This document shows positions 6,766-10,227 of a stretch of 10,227 nucleotides of DNA, piece by piece (positions within the stretch are counted from its first letter, which is position 1; each line of letters opens with the position of its first letter). This stretch comes from Comamonadaceae bacterium (GTDB lineage: Bacteria > Pseudomonadota > Gammaproteobacteria > Burkholderiales > Burkholderiaceae). Under the pieces are notes generated by a model, which had not been told where the DNA came from, ran no database searches, and saw only the letters and a program-made list of their open reading frames with translations. The translations under genes were made by a program, and so were the position numbers. The stretch covers positions 1 to 10,227 of the forward strand of contig CANNNB010000073.1 of NCBI GenBank assembly GCA_947505995.1. Reading direction: 5' to 3'.

Positions 6766-7716
6766 ATGGCATTTCACAATATGCGTCAAAATCCTAGAAG
6801 CATTCAGTTGTTTGTTGCTGCCTATGAAGAGCATTCATTCACTGTTGCGGCTCAGCGAGAGCACGCCACTCAGTCTGGCGTCTCTCAGCATGTGAGTGAC
6901 CTAGAGGAATCTTTGGGAGTGAAATTATTTTACAGATCATTAGGTTCAGTTCAGCCAACACCCGCTGGCACGGCTTATTACTCTGCCTGCATTGAGTTTC
7001 TAAAAGCACATGAAATGACACTTAGGGCGATAGAGCCTTTTCAAGGAAGTCGTCAAGGTGAAATCAAAGTGGGTATGACACCTGTCATGACCAGAGCGGT
7101 ACTGGCGCCGGCCTACGCGAGATTTACCAAACAAAATCCAAATGTCATCGTGCGAGTTATTGACTCTTATTTTGGTGAATTGACAGACAGGGTGCGCTCT
7201 GGGGAATTAACTTTTGCCATTGTTCCTTCTTCGATTGGTTCAAAAGGGGTGCGAACGAGTTTTTTTGCTAGCGCTCCCGAGATGCTTGTTTCAGGACGAA
7301 TGAGCCCCTATAAGCACTGTCAGCCATTGAAGTTGGCTGATCTGCCCCCCCTCAATTTGGCCATTCCCGGTGTTAGCAACGCGCGTCGCAAATTGATTGA
7401 TGCATACATCACTTCAAATGGCGTTGGCATCAAGAGTTTTGCTGAATTTGACACGATGGCTGGCACCATGGATCTTGTATCTAGAGGAGAGTGGGCTACC
7501 ATTTTGCCAATGATGATGATTGCCAATGACATCGATACAGGAAAATACAACATCAATCCGATTGAAGATCCACCCTTGATACTAGAAACATTTGTCATTG
7601 AGCCAGCTCGGAAAACGATGACGGATGTAGCCTTAGATTTCTTGGAGTGCGTTAAAGAAGAGTTTGCTTTTTCCATTGCAAAAGCGACGCAACTCTTAAA
7701 GAAAGGTGGGCATTAA
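6766..7716 (+). CDS. LysR-type transcriptional regulator
   Basis: A 316-residue LysR-family regulator. The N-terminal winged helix-turn-helix covers about 12-70: SFTVAAQREHATQSGVSQHVSDLEESLGVKLFYR, then the wing VQPTPAG. A linker helix follows to about 90, then the effector-binding domain of two alpha/beta subdomains from about 97 (GEIKVGMTPVMTRAVLAPAY onward), which usually binds a pathway metabolite. The ATG at 6766 has no clear Shine-Dalgarno; a second in-frame ATG at 6781 (residue 6) would also leave the DNA-binding domain intact and cannot be ruled out. Divergence from the oxygenase operon and position upstream of three Bug genes is the classic layout for a regulator controlling both sides. 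The regulated compound is unknown. Confidence 0.94.
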   Translation: MAFHNMRQNPRSIQLFVAAYEEHSFTVAAQREHATQSGVSQHVSDLEESLGVKLFYRSLGSVQPTPAGTAYYSACIEFLKAHEMTLRAIEPFQGSRQGEIKVGMTPVMTRAVLAPAYARFTKQNPNVIVRVIDSYFGELTDRVRSGELTFAIVPSSIGSKGVRTSFFASAPEMLVSGRMSPYKHCQPLKLADLPPLNLAIPGVSNARRKLIDAYITSNGVGIKSFAEFDTMAGTMDLVSRGEWATILPMMMIANDIDTGKYNINPIEDPPLILETFVIEPARKTMTDVALDFLECVKEEFAFSIAKATQLLKKGGH

Positions 7717-7719
7717 GTT

Positions 7720-7740
7720 AAGTGATTGCATGCATCACTT
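7720..7740. promoter_or_regulatory. Perfect dyad AAGTGAT-N7-ATCACTT upstream of Bug genes
   Basis: The arms at 7720-7726 and 7734-7740 are exact reverse complements with a 7-base spacer containing GCATGC. It lies just after the LysR stop and 86 bases before the first Bug gene start. An inverted repeat with a 7-base spacer is a geometry seen at LysR-type binding sites, though the T-N11-A core is not present. It is about 54 bases upstream of a predicted transcription start near 7784, which suits an activator site. It could alternatively be a weak LysR gene terminator, but the stem is AT-rich with no following U-run. The arms contain the same AGTGAT/ATCACT as the repeat at 4886-4903. Confidence 0.45.
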
Positions 7741-7748
7741 CTAATAAT

Positions 7749-7777
7749 TTGAGCCTCAGTTAATTCAGATATACGAT
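7749..7777 (+). promoter_or_regulatory. Possible sigma70-type promoter for the Bug genes
   Basis: TTGAGC (7749-7754) and TACGAT (7772-7777) are separated by 17 bases; each matches four of six consensus bases, including TTGA of the -35 and the TA...AT frame of the -10. Transcription would begin near 7784, giving a leader of roughly 40 bases before the first Bug gene. The match is modest, as expected for an activated promoter, and is based on sequence only. Confidence 0.3.
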
Positions 7778-7790
7778 TCCCTTAGATGAA

Positions 7791-7813
7791 TGATTCAAGT
7801 CTTTTGATTCAAG
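7791..7813 (+). repeat. 9-bp direct repeat TGATTCAAG x2
   Basis: Two exact copies of TGATTCAAG at 7791-7799 and 7805-7813 are separated by five bases (14-base period). The second copy runs into the ribosome binding site of the first Bug gene (AAGAAGG, 7811-7817). It could bind a regulator in tandem, or be a small slippage duplication. No further copies were noticed in the window. Confidence 0.6.
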
Positions 7814-7825
7814 AAGGTAATCAGT

Positions 7826-8821
7826 ATGAAATTTATTTCAAAATCGAAGTCCAATACGTTGGGTAAGTGGTTATCGCGCTGCATCTTGACGTCGCTCATC
7901 TTGTCCTCTACCGTATTTGCTCAGAGTGACTATCCAAATAAACCTGTGCGAATCGTTGTTCCATTCAGCGCAGGAGGCATGAGTGACGGTTTGGCTCGTT
8001 TATATACAAAAGAGCTCACTGACCGCTTTGGGCAGCCTTTTATTTTAGACTTTAAACCTGGTGCTGCAACCAATTTAGGTGCGGCTTCAGTAGCCACAGC
8101 ACCTCCTGATGGATACACGTTGTTTGTGTCGACCATGGCATCGCATGCGCTTAACAAATGGAGCTATAAAAGTCTAAATTACGACGCTGACGCCATGGTC
8201 AATGTTGGATTGCTTGGTGTAGTTCCTTCCTTTTTAGTAGTACGGCAAGATTCACCCTACAAGACATTTGATGAACTTATCCGGGCAGCGAAATTAAGTC
8301 CACAAGGATTGAGTTATGGCACGCATGGCGCTGGCGGCCCTAACCATCTCATCACTGAGTTATTGCGCTCAAAAGCGGGTATTCCACATCTGCTCCATAT
8401 TCCTTATAAAGGGCTTCCTCAGTCCAGCGTAGATCTCATTGGGGGTCGAATCGATTTCATGATCGATGGTGCATCTATTAATCTCGTAGAAGGTGGTCGA
8501 TTAAGAGCACTTGCCGTGACCTACCCTAAGAGATGGCCGTCACAACCCAATGTACCAACAATGGCCGAAGTAGGGTACCCCGATGTGACCATGACTGCGT
8601 TCTTCGGGATTTCTGCGCCTGCTGGTACCCCTGCTCAAATAGTTGAAAAATTAAATCAAGCATTGAAGTCGATTGGTTCTAGTAAGGACATTGAGAAAAA
8701 AATAATGGCCATGAATGTGTTGCCACTTCCACTTAATCGTCAAGAAACATCTGCATTCATCAAAGAGCAATCAGAAAAGTGGCAGCCTGTCATTAAGTCT
8801 TTGAACATTGTTTTTGAATAG
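7826..8821 (+). CDS. Bug/TctC-family periplasmic solute-binding protein (first of three)
   Basis: A 331-residue tripartite tricarboxylate transporter-type (Bug) binding protein. It has a Sec-type signal peptide: a positively charged start with K at 6, 8 and 14, a hydrophobic core at about 19-30, and likely cleavage after VFA (32). The mature domain opens with DYPNKPVRIVVPFSAGGMSD, followed by QPFILDFKPGAATNLGA, PPDGYTLF, a PYKG turn, the FMIDG segment and SAPAGTP, all family landmarks. Bug proteins bind small organic acids or related ligands with a venus-flytrap fold and often work without an adjacent transporter. The start is supported by AAGAAGG eight bases upstream. It is about 60% identical by eye to the next gene's product, 43 bases downstream to that start. 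Ligand unknown. Confidence 0.95.
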   Translation: MKFISKSKSNTLGKWLSRCILTSLILSSTVFAQSDYPNKPVRIVVPFSAGGMSDGLARLYTKELTDRFGQPFILDFKPGAATNLGAASVATAPPDGYTLFVSTMASHALNKWSYKSLNYDADAMVNVGLLGVVPSFLVVRQDSPYKTFDELIRAAKLSPQGLSYGTHGAGGPNHLITELLRSKAGIPHLLHIPYKGLPQSSVDLIGGRIDFMIDGASINLVEGGRLRALAVTYPKRWPSQPNVPTMAEVGYPDVTMTAFFGISAPAGTPAQIVEKLNQALKSIGSSKDIEKKIMAMNVLPLPLNRQETSAFIKEQSEKWQPVIKSLNIVFE

Positions 8822-8864
8822 TTGTACCGCAATCTACTCATTTTTAAAATACATAGGGGAAAAA

Positions 8865-9854
8865 ATGAAATTTTCAGCAGATAAAGAACTGATCAGCAGA
8901 AGAAATTTAAACAAAATGGCAGTGGTAAGTGCTTTGATGCCGTTCTCTTCAATGGCACAGGCTGATTACCCTAGTCGCCCTGTTAAGGTGATTTCGCCAT
9001 TCTCTCCAGGTGCGTTCACCGACGGTATTGCACGTGCCTACACCAAAGAACTTCAGGACAGGCTTGGCCAACCATTTATTCTTGACCATAAACCTGGTGC
9101 AAGTACCAATATTGCAACTTCTTTTGTGTCCTCTGCACCTGCAGATGGACATACTTTGTTGATTTCAACTTTAGCTTCACACTCCTTGAATAAATGGAGT
9201 TATAAAAATTTAAACTACGATGTAGAAAAAATGATGTCAGTCGGCATGATGGGTGTCAATGCTTTTTATGTGGTTGTGCGCAGTGACTCACCTTTTAATT
9301 CGTTGCAAGATCTCATCAAAGCAGCTAAAGAAAGTCCAAATGGACTAGCCTATGGATCACACGGTGAAGGGGGCGCTAACCATGTGGTGACAGAACTTTT
9401 TAGAACGCAAGCAGGAATTGGAAAGTTAGTACACGTTCCATATAAAGGCGGAGAATCTCATCGTGATTTAATTGCTGGTCGGCTCGATTTCATGATTGAC
9501 GGGGCGGCCATTAATCAAGTCATCGGTGGTCGTATGAAGGCCTTGGCTGTCGCATACCCTAAGAGATGGGCTACTCAAGAAAAAATTCCAACTATGGCTG
9601 AGTCTGGATATCCAGAAGTAACTATTGCCACATATTTTGGCTTGTCAGCTCCTGCCGGAACTCCCACACCTATTTTGGAAAAGTTGAATTTGCACATGCG
9701 TGAGATTGCAAAAGATGCAGACTTTCAAAAGCGCATGTTGGCAATGAACGTTCAAGCACTTCCTATGACTAGACAAGAAACGGATGGCTTTATAAAACTT
9801 CAGACTGATAAATGGAAACCAATTTTGAAGTCACTCAACATTTCATTTGAATAG
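8865..9854 (+). CDS. Bug/TctC-family solute-binding protein with twin-arginine signal (second of three)
   Basis: A 329-residue paralogue of the preceding gene product. The frame opens at an ATG at 8808, inside the previous gene, but that start would add 19 unrelated residues. AGGGGA at 8855-8860, four bases before the ATG at 8865, supports the start used here. The N-terminus carries SRRNLNK (11-17), a close match to the Tat motif, then a mildly hydrophobic stretch and probable cleavage after AQA (33), so it is likely exported folded. The domain follows the family plan (PFSPGAFTDG, QPFILDHKPGASTNI, PADGHTLL, VPYKGG, DFMIDGAAIN, SAPAGTP). Where the first and third copies have GG in the ligand-loop motif, this one has GA, a possible ligand-pocket difference. 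It keeps the LNKWSYK segment of the first copy. Confidence 0.95.
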   Translation: MKFSADKELISRRNLNKMAVVSALMPFSSMAQADYPSRPVKVISPFSPGAFTDGIARAYTKELQDRLGQPFILDHKPGASTNIATSFVSSAPADGHTLLISTLASHSLNKWSYKNLNYDVEKMMSVGMMGVNAFYVVVRSDSPFNSLQDLIKAAKESPNGLAYGSHGEGGANHVVTELFRTQAGIGKLVHVPYKGGESHRDLIAGRLDFMIDGAAINQVIGGRMKALAVAYPKRWATQEKIPTMAESGYPEVTIATYFGLSAPAGTPTPILEKLNLHMREIAKDADFQKRMLAMNVQALPMTRQETDGFIKLQTDKWKPILKSLNISFE

Positions 9855-9878
9855 CAAGTTGGTCAGAATTTTTTAATC

Positions 9879-10227
9879 ATGAACATAAAACCATACGTAA
9901 TCAAGGCTTTCAATTTAATTTGTTGGCCTGCTTTGATGGCATTGATGATGATCAATGGTGTTGCGCACGCTCAAACTGAATATCCAAACCGGCCTGTCAA
10001 AATAGTGATTCCTTTTCCAGTGGGAGGGCTGTCTGATAGTTTGGCCAGGCTTTACGGCAAAGAACTCTCGGAACGTTTAGGTCAGCCATTCATCGTAGAG
10101 TCAAAACCAGGCGCTTCAACAAATATTGGTGCTGCCTATGTCGCCTCTGCCCCCAATGATGGATACACACTGTTGGTGACAACTATTGCAACCAATGCAC
10201 TTAATAAATGGTCCAGTCGTCCTCTTA
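9879..10227 (+). CDS. Bug/TctC-family solute-binding protein (third of three), 3'-partial
   Basis: An open frame starting at the ATG at 9879-9881, 24 bases after the previous stop, and running off the window end (116 codons visible). It begins with a Sec-type signal: MNIKPY, a hydrophobic run, and AHA at 29-31 as the probable cleavage site. Then comes the Bug-family mature start TEYPNRPVKIVIPFPVGG, followed by SDSLARLYGKEL, LGQPFIVESKPGASTNIGA and NDGYTLL. The late ALNKW (about 108-112) matches the LNKW of the other two copies, supporting a recent tandem origin. No strong Shine-Dalgarno is visible, so translation may depend on coupling. Roughly two thirds of the protein is outside the window, and whether it is intact is unknown. 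Confidence 0.9.
   Translation, partial: MNIKPYVIKAFNLICWPALMALMMINGVAHAQTEYPNRPVKIVIPFPVGGLSDSLARLYGKELSERLGQPFIVESKPGASTNIGAAYVASAPNDGYTLLVTTIATNALNKWSSRPL

Noticed and set aside
7320..7676. 118-codon open frame antisense to the LysR gene
   Set aside because: No recognisable domain, no ribosome site seen, and the opposite frame is a clear LysR effector domain; it is a shadow frame.
8808..8864. Upstream start for the second Bug gene overlapping the first
   Set aside because: It adds 19 residues before a normal signal peptide, has no ribosome site, and a clear AGGGGA precedes the ATG at 8865.
1..10227. tRNA, rRNA, CRISPR array, insertion sequence, integrase or attachment site
   Set aside because: No cloverleaf-like segment, regular repeat array, transposase or integrase frame, or terminal repeats were seen on either strand. 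No gap of more than about 110 bases lacks a gene.

Overview
The window looks like a chromosomal piece of a betaproteobacterium, most likely order Burkholderiales. The heme O synthase closely resembles my memory of Comamonadaceae/Burkholderiaceae CyoE, and there is a tandem set of Bug (TctC-type) periplasmic binding proteins, a family greatly expanded in that order. Base composition is moderate (mid-40s % GC by eye), low for that group. This assignment is from recognition, not a search.

Left part (1-2428, all + strand): the 3' portion of a c-type cytochrome gene cut by the window edge, a two-helix membrane protein of unknown function, cyoE (heme O synthase), and a small zinc-binding GFA/CENP-V-family protein. 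The first three look like respiratory housekeeping.

Middle (2431-6688, all - strand): five closely spaced genes that read as one operon in the order Gfo/Idh/MocA oxidoreductase, TetR regulator (TTG start), flavin reductase, LLM flavin-dependent monooxygenase, alpha/beta hydrolase. Gaps between them are 18, 48, 31 and 15 bases. The reductase and monooxygenase form a plausible two-component flavin oxygenase. The hydrolase could open a lactone, enol-lactone or ester that it produces, and the Gfo/Idh enzyme could do an NAD(P)-linked step.

Right part (6766-10227, + strand): a LysR-type regulator diverging from the operon, then three tandem Bug-type solute-binding proteins. The third is cut by the window end and has its start at 9879. 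No TctA/TctB membrane subunits are visible. The second Bug protein carries a twin-arginine signal, while the first and third have Sec-type signals.

The divergent layout suggests an uncharacterised catabolic locus: Bug proteins capture or sense an organic acid or related substrate, the oxygenase module attacks it, and LysR and TetR proteins control expression. The substrate cannot be read from the sequence. Two inverted repeats sharing the arms AGTGAT/ATCACT, one at the flavin reductase start codon and one upstream of the first Bug gene, are candidate sites linking the two arms.
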